Source: Cylindrotheca closterium (taxonomy: Eukaryota > Bacillariophyta > Bacillariophyceae > Bacillariales > Bacillariaceae). Taken from it: a DNA stretch of 26,984 bases. Positions 1 to 8,897 of the stretch are shown one piece after another (position 1 is the first letter of the stretch; each line of letters opens with the position of its first letter). The position numbers and the translations under genes were made by a program. The notes beneath the pieces are model-generated. The model saw only the letters and a program-made list of their open reading frames with translations, was not told the DNA's origin and did not search any database. Location of the stretch: NCBI GenBank assembly GCA_933822405.4, contig CAKOGP040001079.1, positions 5,372-32,355 of the forward strand. Direction: 5' to 3'.

Positions 1-2
1 CG

Positions 3-950
3 GGCTCCACGCGCCTCAAGGATACCATGCGCATCCATTTTCACAATCCAAAGTTATCTAATGTTATCAAAGACTTTACCTCAAAATGCGACACATGTCA
101 ACGACACAAGGCTGTCGGTAGAGGCCATGGCCACACTGCTCCTAAGGAAGCTCCACTCATCCCCTGGCAACAACTCGCAGTTGATCTCATCGGTCCTTGG
201 ACACACATGGTGGCAGGACAAGAGATCGAGTTCAGAGCCTTGACAATCATTGACCTAGTGACCAACTTGGTCAATATTGTGCGCATTAAGGACAAAACGT
301 GTGCGAACATAACACTTCAGTTTGAAAACGCTTGGCTCGCCCGTTACCCGCGCCCTGCAACGGTCATCCATGACCAAGGAACCGAATTCACGGGATTCGA
401 CTTTTAAAATCATTTGAATCTACACGGAATTGAACCTCGTTCTATCTCTGCCAAGAATCCTCAAGCAAATGCAGTTTGCGAACGGATGCATCAAACTATT
501 GGCAACTCTCTTAGAGTATTGGTTACACTGAACCACCCTTTCAACATCAATGATGCCGAACAATTAGTTGACACTGCCATTGCAAATGCAGTGTATGCAC
601 ACCGCTGCTCTTATCACGGAACTATAACCGCTACGCCCGGATCACTTGCCTTCCACCGTGACATGATCCTAGATCTTCCAATGCAAGCTGACCTTCAGCT
701 CATTCAACAACATCGACAACAGCTCATTGACAAAGAATTGATACGAGCCAATTGTCGCCGATTTGCTTATGATTATCAGCCCGGCCAGGAAGCTCTAAAG
801 CTTCGCTATAAGCCAAACAAGCTCGACCCTCGAGCCGATGGACCATATCGTATTGAACGAGTCCACTCTAATGGTACCCTTACCATTTGACTTGCTCCTC
901 ATGTAATTGAACGCGTCTCCTTATGACGAGTCAAACTTTACCAACGATGA
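3..950 (+). pseudogene. Ty3/gypsy integrase, 3' end of pol (broken, 5' end outside window)
   Basis: One reading frame runs from base 3 to the stop at 948-950, broken by in-frame stops at 405-407, 888-890 and 924-926. It shows the second half of an HHCC zinc-binding domain (HFH followed by CDTCQRHK) and a DDE core: D in AVDLIGPW (codon 183-185), D in VIHDQGTEF (372-374) and E in CERMHQ (480-482), giving the expected D-35-E spacing. A C-terminal GPY/F module (DGPYRIERV, near 837) is typical of Ty3/gypsy integrases. The enzyme would insert retrotransposon cDNA into nuclear DNA. The stops at 888 and 924 are TGA where arginine-like CGA codons would fit, so C-to-T decay is plausible. Upstream pol (protease, reverse transcriptase, RNase H) would lie left of the window. 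The element is dead, and no LTR was confirmed downstream. Confidence 0.9.
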
Positions 951-1000
951 AGTGGTTTTATCCTACTTGCAAATCATTGCTACTCTCTTTGTTTGCATGA
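947..1000 (+). other. Short ORF overlapping the integrase stop (ATGA), hydrophobic start
   Basis: An ATG at 947-949 overlaps the final integrase stop at 948-950. It encodes 17 residues with a hydrophobic stretch (CKSLLLSLFA) before TGA at 998-1000. A hydrophobic leader directly after integrase is where an envelope-like third ORF sits in some gypsy elements. Downstream frames are broken and I recognise no glycoprotein features, so this may be chance. Confidence 0.2.
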
Positions 1001-1830
1001 CCAATGCCCACTCCAATACCAGAGGAATTGTGAGTTAGCATGTCCTCAACTACACAAGATGGGATTCGCGGCAACGGAGTTCCAAAAAGGTCGCAGATGT
1101 CATCACAGTCATGATCCCCATCTTCTCCTCAAAGATAGCGGGATGCATTCCATCCTTCATCCAGGTCATCCTCTTCTGATTAAAAGTTGTGGAGGGCGCA
1201 GCAAGTCAGCCATATTGGTGTGGAACCATGTGTGATGTGTGGTCCTGACGCTGCTCATTCATGATTCCTTTTGTCTGGAAGATCCATCTCCTCCTTGGCG
1301 ATGGTATTGTAAATACAGTAATTGATCGTTATCTCCTGTAGTTGAGTCGATAAAACTAATCTAATCAGCCTTGTTGGAGGGCCATAGGGTTGGGCATTGC
1401 CCATGGCGCGTTTGATCGGAGAGTTCTTGTGTGTGTTTGATTGTTGTGATGATTGATTGATTGATTAATTGGACCTCAAATCCTGTTTGGTTGGACCAAC
1501 ATTCCAAGAGCTCTGGAATGCTGGATTTTCATATTCCCAACGAAACAGAAGTAGTCTGTAGAGCTGGTAGGATTTCTACGTTGGTAGATATTCTACATAC
1601 AGTATTTCCTGTTTCGCGTTCGCGAATGTTGACCGTGTGGATTGGCCTAAGCTCATAATATCTCTTTAGCAATCTTTCAATCGCTACTGTGCCTAAGTTA
1701 GTCCTCAGCCTTTTGTGGGACACGGCAGGCTTTGGTCTTGCAGTCGACCAAGTCAAATTTTGGAACACATATATCTTATCTCATATTCAATATACGCACT
1801 TCTGCGTCAACAATCCAAGTCACCTTGATG

Positions 1831-1922
1831 GACGCCATTTCTCTTCTGTTGCATCAATTCTTCCCAGAGATGGCTTGTTAGGTTTGGAGTTGTCAAGCAA
1901 TAGCGACGGTGTATTGTTGGGT
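1831..1922 (-). repeat. Dispersed CAACAATACACC repeat, inverted copy
   Basis: The reverse complement matches 7278-7382 with small indels. Shared blocks include CCCAACAATACACC, TTGCTTGA, CAAGCCATCTCTG and AGAAATGGCGT in the same order. It is probably part of a non-autonomous mobile repeat. Confidence 0.6.
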
Positions 1923-2002
1923 GGGTTCTAACCATGTCTAGACATCAGCAACCACTTTCGCCAACGTGATTGACAATCGCAACAACAACAGTCAATTTGC
2001 GA

Positions 2003-2040
2003 CAATAAAAAATATGCAACAATAAAAAATATGCAACAAT
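2003..2040. repeat. 17-bp tandem repeat, about 2.2 copies
   Basis: The unit CAATAAAAAATATGCAA occurs at 2003-2019 and again at 2020-2036 without change, followed by CAAT. This looks like a replication-slippage product. Confidence 0.85.
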
Positions 2041-2151
2041 CAAACACACCATCCGTGATAGACATGCACCAGTCAAACTCAGCCTTTTGGAATGTGAAAA
2101 TTTCCAACGAAATCATCCCACACAACCATCCCACAATACAACCCCGCCAGC

Positions 2152-3199
2152 ATGGAGATTACCAGTCTTTGGAGTGGAGGGCCGCTGCAGATGGCAAGTC
2201 AATTCTTGGTCTGTAATGTTGTGCATAACCCAGATCCAACTATTGTGATATGATCATTGTCTAACATGGTGTTGCCTTTTTTCTTTCATCAGGGCAAGAA
2301 GCAGTATGGCAAAAAATGCATAATCACCGTTGATCACATGTGAGGCGGCAAGGAGAACAACTGCAAATGGTAAGTCAATCTCCTACTACAATGATGTGTA
2401 CATTCTGCTTTCTAAAATCACAATGCTGCAAGATCAAAGTTTCTAAGTAAGTGATGGCAATTTTTTAGTATTTGGAAGAAGTCTCCTGTTGGTGTCTGAC
2501 CCTCGTTTCTGCAAGTTCCATTTACATCCAGATGACCTGAAGCTTGACAGAGTGCCATCCGATAGCTTGGTGGTCGATCTCCTGGAAAAGAACACTGATG
2601 CAGCTGTTGGATACAGGAGTTGTGGTCACGGATATCAAGACTACCTGACAAAGGATGGCACAAAAGTTTTGCAAGCAAGGACGGGGCAGTACCAATCCTT
2701 TCATTACCTAGTGAAACGGATCATGCCAAACACCAAATTTGATGTGCGGAAGCAGGATGAGACGATCAGCAACATCTTCACCATGAGTGACAAGGCATTT
2801 GCCCTCATGCTACTTGAGAACTATGACAGTCGTTGGAGGAAACAGCACAAGGATCCCAAATCAGCAAGACTCCGAGGTAAGGAACATGCTGCTATATGCA
2901 AGGAGTTCAAGGCCAAATTCACATCAAGTGACAATGGCTTGAAGCTGAAGTCATCTGGTTGGAGTTGACAGGGAATTGAAAGCTACAATGACAAGTTGAG
3001 TTCAATTGGTAAGTTAAGAAGGCAATCCTGCTCAGGGGCGGACCTAGAAGAGTACGAACTGTGGAAGATGCGCGGTGGAGCAGACATTTATGTAAAGGGC
3101 ACAGTGCCTCCTACTGCAAATGAGAGACAGATACCTATTGCTGAAGGATTGCTGGCTGTCCTTGCTGAAGCATTGGAAAGTATGTTTGCGGAGGTCTAG
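2152..3199 (+). pseudogene. Decayed two-intron gene of unknown function
   Basis: I do not recognise the family. A plausible model starts at ATG 2152. Exon 1 is 2152-2193, intron 1 is 2194-2292 (GC donor, AG acceptor after a T-rich tract), exon 2 is 2293-2369, intron 2 is 2370-2468 (GTAAGT donor, TTTTTTAG acceptor), and exon 3 runs to TAG at 3197-3199. Both introns are 99 nt and begin with nearly the same bases (GCAAGTCAAT and GTAAGTCAAT). Exon 2 contains a TGA (2341-2343), a frame change is needed near 2490, and a TGA interrupts exon 3 at 2966-2968. After that stop the same frame stays open to 3199. Exon 3 encodes a hydrophilic, lysine-rich protein of about 230 residues (HLHPDDLKLDRVPSDSLVVD near its start) without transmembrane segments or known motifs. 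It could be a host gene remnant or a transposon-borne gene. Confidence 0.5.
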
Positions 3200-3840
3200 C
3201 CTCGTCAATAGATTGTCATTATATTGTCAAATAGAGCAAATGTGTTTGTGATATAATCAAAAGGATCTTTCTAATACATTCATAATCTGTATGCCCTTTA
3301 ATCACCATTGACTGTTCTTCAGAGGGCAAGGAAACTCTGTTTTGTAGGTCATTGTAGTTGTCATAAATTGACAAGGATCTGGTCCTTTTAAGACGTTGGC
3401 AATTTGATGAGATGACATGGACAATGAGAAAGAGGAAGCCATCGGATGGCTCTTGATCAAATGGGTCCACTTCAAAAGGCCTGTTGGATGTCCTTAAAGG
3501 ACAAATCCGGTGGGTGGAAAATCAAAAATGCATATGATCGAAATCACAGTCAGACGGCTTCGCATCCCAAGGTTCTGCTACAAAGTCAAATGGGAACTTT
3601 CCAAAAAATGAGAAGGTTCTTTTCATCAAAAAGACAATTTCCTTGTCAGAAGAAGGACGAGGGGTTCTGATCTATCACATAGACTTCACATGGGGTGGTG
3701 TTTAAAAAAAGGTGTTCTTGTCCTTTTTTCCCAATTAAACTGTCAATTAAGGGAATATTACTATAGCATTAAGGGGGATTTACTGGACAATATCGGACAA
3801 GTTCCATGACACCCAAAAGCACCAGGCAACTGTTTCAGAT
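3200..3840. other. No recognisable gene
   Basis: The stretch is AT-rich with short open frames only. The plus strand near 3420-3690 has a vaguely protein-like frame (GWLLIKWVHFKRPVGCP) broken by stops, which I cannot assign. Confidence 0.4.
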
Positions 3841-3915
3841 GATTTTGTAGTCAAGACAAAAGCATAAGCTGCTTTTGCTAGCACTGCTGCTAAAGAAAAG
3901 CTCAAGGAAGATATC
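3841..3915 (+). mobile_element. Ty1/copia gag fragment
   Basis: About 75 bp match the gag coding sequence at roughly 9173-9262 (the part encoding FAVKTKAYAAIAS), with an in-frame TAA and small indels. The fragment abuts the reverse transcriptase pseudogene that begins near 3935, so it marks a fusion of two unrelated elements or a nested-insertion scar. Confidence 0.7.
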
Positions 3916-4938
3916 TTCCCCTTTTGCTACGGGATTTGTCCCAACCCAGTGGTGCCACTTGCTCAACTTTGCTATTGAAAAGAAGCCGGGAGAGATTTGG
4001 GTGGACCTGATGCACAGGTTTCAAATGATGAACTCAGAGCTACAAGCCAACAACAAACAAGTGGGAAAATTGGCCATGGCACATGTAGAGAAGCACAAAC
4101 TGATCCCAAAGGAACAGCACGGGTCCCGCAAGCACCACCAGGCCATTGATCTTGGGCCCCCCTCCTGGCTGATTGCTTCTGTTTTGTTGATGACACTGAT
4201 GTCTGCCACACGGCACCATTTCCTGACTAGTCCGGGGAATCTATCGTCCCAGAGGTGGCCAAAACACTGAAATGGTGGTCCAACCGCGTCCGCGTTACTG
4301 GTGGCACCATCCGACCGGATAAAATCCTTTTGGTATATGATTGACTTCAAGTGGAATGCGCAATAAGGTGTATGAAAAATCCGGCGGAAGGGAGATTTCA
4401 AACCATCTCTTCTTCCAAAAGGCATGTTGGAAATTGCGGTTGAATTGGATGATCTGGATGGCACCCCATTGGATCTACAGTGGCTGGAACCGGACAAATT
4501 GGCCAAGACTTTGGGTATTCTGATGCCCCCTGCTCAAACAGGAAAGCACAACTTGTGGCTATGCAAGGGAAAGCAAAAGCATGGGCGGACCAGATCCAAC
4601 CTAGCTTCCTTCACCACTATGATGTCCTTCCTCTCCTACGCACCGCAATCCAGAAGACTTTGGAGTACCCAATGGCGCTCACCTTCTTCTCTCAATAGGA
4701 GTGGAAACAGATGCTATCCCCAGTGCTTAGTGCGGCACTTCCCAAGGCCGGTATCTGCCGCAACTTTCCTGGTGCTATGGTCTACGCCCCTCCAACTCAA
4801 AAAACACTTGGACATGTTACTTTGCCATCCGGCTAATAAGAGCAAGACCGGCGCCTTCTTGAAGGCAGTCCTCCAGGCACATCAGCTTGAGCCGGTTCCT
4901 CCTATGGTCTCTTCCAACAAGTCTATGGCAATACCTCC

Positions 4939-5669
4939 CTCTCCATCCACCTGGCGCTTGGTTCTCCCTCCCTCCAACAAATGCGCCAAGGGGACCAAAT
5001 GTTAGTGAACTTGTTCATTGATTCTTTGGTGGATCAGCTTACATTGAAATGGCTCAACTGGTGTCAGATCTTCCTCCATGCAGTCACTCTCTCCAATATC
5101 GTGAATGCTGAAGGGACAGCAATTGCTCTGCAGGTATGGAAAGGGATAAGAGCAGACCACTGCGCTGACCGGTACCAATGGCCCTGTACTCCTTGTCCGT
5201 CTAATCAGTGGTGGGCTGTGTGACAGCAATGGATTTCTTCTCTGGCATCACATTCTCATGGCCGGGTTCCTGATGCCATTACCATTGAAGGTAGTGAGGA
5301 TCACCTGGTCCAGCCTCTTCTTGCTGGTACCCTTTGTGTTGTGAGTGACGGCTTGTACAAAGCAAAATGGTCACAGCATGCGCTCAAATTCTCACTGAGG
5401 ATCGCAGGGACATAATCTGGATCACCTGCCAAATTCCTGGGAAATTTGAGGACATATTCTGGATCACCTGCCAAACTCCGGGAAAATTTGAAGATCAGAG
5501 TTCAACACGCAGCAAATTAATTGGTGGCTTCTCTCCTGGTGTTGGAATGGATGGCTCAGATTGTCTGACTGAAACTCTTTGCCCACCACCCTCGTTGGAC
5601 ATGGCCCCCTGTGACGGCCTCATTGTCCTCAATAAGTCCTTCTCAGAAGACCCATCTGCCCTTGTTGGG
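4939..5669. repeat. 731-bp tandem duplication, copy 1
   Basis: Bases 4939-5669 recur 739 bp downstream at 5678-6408. By eye the copies are identical throughout, while the surrounding pseudogene is heavily decayed. Eight bases (5670-5677) separate the copies. The duplicated piece covers the region between thumb and RNase H. Confidence 0.9.
5409..5492. repeat. 42-bp tandem repeat inside the RNase H-like region
   Basis: 5409-5450 and 5451-5492 are near-identical units encoding DIIWITCQIPGKFE and DIFWITCQTPGKFE, a 14-residue in-frame duplication. The pair recurs at 6148-6231 in the second copy of the large duplication, so the 42-bp event is older. Confidence 0.85.
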
Positions 5670-5677
5670 GCGACTCT

Positions 5678-6408
5678 CTCTCCATCCACCTGGCGCTTGG
5701 TTCTCCCTCCCTCCAACAAATGCGCCAAGGGGACCAAATGTTAGTGAACTTGTTCATTGATTCTTTGGTGGATCAGCTTACATTGAAATGGCTCAACTGG
5801 TGTCAGATCTTCCTCCATGCAGTCACTCTCTCCAATATCGTGAATGCTGAAGGGACAGCAATTGCTCTGCAGGTATGGAAAGGGATAAGAGCAGACCACT
5901 GCGCTGACCGGTACCAATGGCCCTGTACTCCTTGTCCGTCTAATCAGTGGTGGGCTGTGTGACAGCAATGGATTTCTTCTCTGGCATCACATTCTCATGG
6001 CCGGGTTCCTGATGCCATTACCATTGAAGGTAGTGAGGATCACCTGGTCCAGCCTCTTCTTGCTGGTACCCTTTGTGTTGTGAGTGACGGCTTGTACAAA
6101 GCAAAATGGTCACAGCATGCGCTCAAATTCTCACTGAGGATCGCAGGGACATAATCTGGATCACCTGCCAAATTCCTGGGAAATTTGAGGACATATTCTG
6201 GATCACCTGCCAAACTCCGGGAAAATTTGAAGATCAGAGTTCAACACGCAGCAAATTAATTGGTGGCTTCTCTCCTGGTGTTGGAATGGATGGCTCAGAT
6301 TGTCTGACTGAAACTCTTTGCCCACCACCCTCGTTGGACATGGCCCCCTGTGACGGCCTCATTGTCCTCAATAAGTCCTTCTCAGAAGACCCATCTGCCC
6401 TTGTTGGG
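5678..6408. repeat. 731-bp tandem duplication, copy 2
   Basis: Second copy of 4939-5669. Identity stops after CTTGTTGGG at 6408, where copy 2 continues into the original RNase H sequence (AQFDLASTIRALL). Copy 2 is therefore the one attached to the authentic 3' part and copy 1 the one attached to the authentic 5' part. Confidence 0.9.
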
Positions 6409-7050
6409 CGCCCAGTTTGACTTGGCCTCCACCATCCGGGCCTTGCTTTGCCACCTTCCTCTTCACGTCCAGCGGCGCCATGCCAAAGGTCACCTGGATA
6501 AGCACCGGCCTTTCTCCAAACTGGACTGGTGGGAGCAGCAAAACGTTAAAGTGGACTCCAAAGCACAAGCTTACCGCCGCCTGCTAGAATCTATGGGCCA
6601 ATCGGCTGCCTCAAACCCCCGCTTCTTCCATAAACCTGTGGCTTTATTCATTGATGGCATCAAATTGTCCTGACTGGATAAGGCTCACATCATGAAGCTT
6701 GTCTCTCTTCCGGCCCTTTGCGTGTATTGGTCCTCCAAGGATTGCCTCTCCAACCAGTCCATCCGTGAGGTCAACTGGCTGTCTCTTGCACGCGCCATGA
6801 AGGCCCTCTTAGCAATGTCCAACGCTGGACACCCAAGCATATCTCTGGTATGACAGGTGTAGGAAAATTATTGGCCATTTGGAACCCTTTGGCTAAAAGC
6901 TCATGTCCCTGATGCTCCTCCTTCCCGGTAGAAGATCACCTCCATGTCCCATGCTGTTCTGCCCCTACTGCAGCGGCAGAATGGTCCAGACGCAATCTGG
7001 CCTTCCGGACCTGGATGCAGACTCAGCAGACCGCCCCAGAGATCAAAGCC

Positions 7051-7271
7051 TTCCTCTTTGAATACCTGAAGACAGTTGTGTTCAAACAATCACATGAAGA
7101 TTGATACACAGAAAATTCAACGGCTTGTGTTGAGTATGTGAATTTTTGGTTTCACAGGAAAATGTGGATCGTGGGATTTTCGTTTGTATATGACATGTGT
7201 TGTGGAGTATCACACATGTTGCATCGGAATATATATTCCGACTCTTCCTCTTTGAATACCTGAAGACAGTT
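7051..7271. repeat. 27-bp direct repeats flanking a 167-bp insertion
   Basis: The same 27 bases, beginning TTCCTCTTTGAATACC, lie at 7051-7077 and 7245-7271. They bracket 167 bp (7078-7244) absent from the RT reading frame, which continues in phase after the second repeat. The insert ends with an 18-bp perfect palindrome (TCGGAATATATATTCCGA, 7224-7241). This fits either a target-site duplication made on insertion or a tandem duplication with later divergence. A length of 27 bp is too long for LTR-element integration (4-6 bp). Confidence 0.7.
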
Positions 7272-7277
7272 CGCCAG

Positions 7278-7640
7278 TCCAACAACACACCGTTGTTGTT
7301 GTTGCTTGATTAACTACCAGTACAAACTCCTCATCAAGCCATCTCTGATAAGAATCCATACAGCAGAAAAGAAATGGCGTTGTTTGAGGCTGCTTGACTA
7401 CTGCTGTACCCAACAATACACCATCATCATTGCTCAACTTCTACAGATGTGTCAAGCAATCCCTATGTGAAATGATGTCTCTCAACAAGGGAAGTTTGAT
7501 TGTTGGATGCAACCAGGATGGTCACAGTGTTCTCCATTTCCTGACTACGCTACCCAACAATACACCATTATCAATGCTTGACTACACAAACCTATCATTC
7601 CTCATGGTTTCTACCATACAAAACACAAGCTGAACACCAT
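7278..7640 (+). repeat. CAACAATACACC dispersed/tandem repeat cluster
   Basis: 7278-7382 is homologous to the reverse complement of 1831-1922. Two further partial units start with CCCAACAATACACC at 7408 and 7552, each followed by a similar GCT(C/T)(A/G)ACT block, about 144 bp apart. No coding capacity was recognised. Confidence 0.6.
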
Positions 7641-7695
7641 CATACTATTAGTAGTACTGAAAATTAACAATGTTTTGTAGTGAATCATGGATCTC

Positions 7696-8016
7696 TTATT
7701 TTGCTTTTGGAAGATTAAGACCTGTCTCCTTTTTTTTCTCTTTTCTTGTTGGTGCTTCTCCCTCCCTTGACTCCAGCTTCATCATTTCCTCTGGTGACTT
7801 GCTCTGTTCTGGCTCTCCAAAGCCCATTTCAATGCTGATGGTGCATGACGCTGTGTAATCCATAGCATCCAAAGAATTGTAAAATTGAGTATAACGCATT
7901 GTATAGCAATGTGTCTTCCTCCAATCAGGCCGTAAGGTTGCCTTAAGGTATTGTGTCAGACCTGTCAAGACAATGATTCCCTTTTTGTTGTATTGTCCCT
8001 TGAACCTAGACACCAA
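7696..8016 (-). CDS. Hypothetical protein fragment, 106 aa, unassigned
   Basis: This is an uninterrupted minus-strand frame, with a TAA just upstream. The first codon in frame is TTG at 8014-8016 and I see no convincing ATG near the start, so it is likely part of a longer or decayed gene. The sequence is hydrophilic (YLKATLRPDWRKTHCYTMRY, then YNSLDAMDYTASC) with a lysine/glutamate-rich tail (RKEKKKE). It has no recognised domain, signal peptide or membrane segment, and lies among repeats. It could be a chance frame or a transposon remnant. Confidence 0.3.
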   Translation of the reverse strand: MVSRFKGQYNKKGIIVLTGLTQYLKATLRPDWRKTHCYTMRYTQFYNSLDAMDYTASCTISIEMGFGEPEQSKSPEEMMKLESREGEAPTRKEKKKETGLNLPKAK

Positions 8017-8480
8017 AGTTGCACTTTATGCCCTTCCTTCCTGTGGTGTTCTTTAGGGCGGCCTTCCATCACGGAAACCAGATGAAAGTCCGGCAAAGAA
8101 GGGTGTCCAATGTAGTAGTGACCTAATACTACTGGCTACTACATTGAGCAGAAGGTTTGTTGAAGCAGTGCCCTTGCTCCCAACAAGCTGGTTTCAAGGT
8201 AAGATGCAAGACCAAATGAGGCAGACTTCCTGTATGAGCTATATCATGTGCAACTTAGATGACTCTCCTTGACTAGTAGTTTATACTCCTTGCTCTGATG
8301 TCTACTATTGGTGACTTGATCTCTATGACAAAGGAGTGTCACAAGAAGGAGTCTGCGGAGTGATAAAATGCTAGTCAATAGCCATTTTGTCTATGGATCA
8401 TGAAAAAGGTCACCTCTTTAGGACAACTATGACCTTTTGAAAGAAAAGGACCTGACAACCAATGTCTCATAATAGTCATA
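8017..8480. other. No recognisable gene
   Basis: Only short frames are present. It contains an inverted repeat with perfect 9-bp arms (AAAAGGTCA at 8404-8412, TGACCTTTT at 8430-8438) and a weaker hairpin with TGTAGTAG/CTACTACA arms near 8111-8143. I see no promoter or RNA gene. Confidence 0.4.
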
Positions 8481-8591
8481 ATGACTCTTGTGTGTCATTC
8501 TCACCAAAGGAATGTCCAAAAAGGAGGGCACCTTGTGAAAAAGAGGACAAGGAACTTTGGGAAAGGACGAGACCTGCCGCAAAAAGGGCAG

Positions 8592-8849
8592 ACCACACCT
8601 TTGCAACTTGCTGGTACTACAGTTAATCAAATGAAGCAAGTTCCTTTGGGAATGCAGCTCATGCAGATTCCAACTCAAGGTGGCTGCACTGTGACTGTCC
8701 CTTACTCAATGAATGCTAATGGTGAAATTGCGTTCAGCGGAATGCAACTTGGCTACCAAGGATTCAGTGGTGCTCAAGTGCGCCAAGGATTCGATGCAAC
8801 TCAAGCTAAAGCTCCGCAGATTGTGAAGACTGGCTATTACAATATGTGA
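8592..8849 (+). mobile_element. Ty1/copia gag–protease linker fragment, displaced copy
   Basis: It encodes LQLAGTTVNQ and continues through MQLMQIPTQGG, VPYSMNANGEIAFSGMQL and QVRQGFDATQ to TGA at 8847-8849. The same segment occurs at 9731-9980, where it follows the gag zinc knuckle as expected, and at 26207-26374 on the minus strand. Here it lies upstream of gag, so it is a remnant of another copy joined to the gag of the next element. Confidence 0.8.
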
Positions 8850-8897
8850 AGATCAGCCTACTTCAAGACAAACAAGAGAACCGTCAAATCAAGCATC

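Larger units (their letters stand above)
951..2151. other. Non-coding stretch; no gene recognised
   Basis: No convincing gene is visible. It holds a GATT microsatellite at 1451-1466, a small perfect hairpin (TGGGCA-T-TGCCCA) at 1391-1403, a dispersed repeat at 1831-1922 and a short tandem repeat at 2003-2040. It may contain the 3' untranslated part and LTR of the preceding gypsy element, but I could not define LTR ends or a polypurine tract. Confidence 0.5.
3935..7077 (+). pseudogene. Reverse transcriptase–RNase H protein of a diatom/stramenopile-type family, broken
   Basis: The N-terminal part shows an RT-family block (MMNSELQANNKQVGKLAMAH followed by PKEQHGSRKHHQAID, about 3935-4150). It jumps directly to the polymerase-box region VDDTDVCH (catalytic DD codons 4189-4194), so the palm motifs between are deleted. 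Thumb-like sequence follows (KTLGI near 4497, WADQIQ, LPKAGICRNFPGA near 4735) in several frames with stops. An RNase H-like part follows: VVSDG (Asp codon 5347-5349, repeated at 6086-6088), RSKLIGG where RSEL is expected (Lys codon 5514-5516 replaces the catalytic Glu), PCDGL (Asp 6352-6354) and HAKGHLD near 6476-6496. The C-terminal tail (WSRRNLAFRTWMQTQQTAPE) reaches 7077. The family assignment rests on remembered motif order. The enzyme would copy RNA into DNA for retrotransposition. The copy is dead through deletion, frameshifts, a tandem duplication and a loss-of-catalysis change. Confidence 0.75.

Noticed and set aside
1451..1466. GATT repeat as a regulatory element
   Set aside because: A simple microsatellite without supporting context.
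4021..4506. 161-residue minus-strand ORF
   Set aside because: Antisense to the recognisable RT motifs (HGSRKHHQAID and VDDTDVCH) on the plus strand.
5409..6231. Possible CRISPR-like spaced repeats
   Set aside because: The repeats are a 42-bp in-frame duplication doubled by the larger 739-bp-period tandem duplication; there are no unique spacers of constant length.
8404..8438. Inverted repeat AAAAGGTCA/TGACCTTTT as a terminator or transposon end
   Set aside because: Arms of 9 bp around 17 bp with no adjacent gene or target duplication; could be chance.
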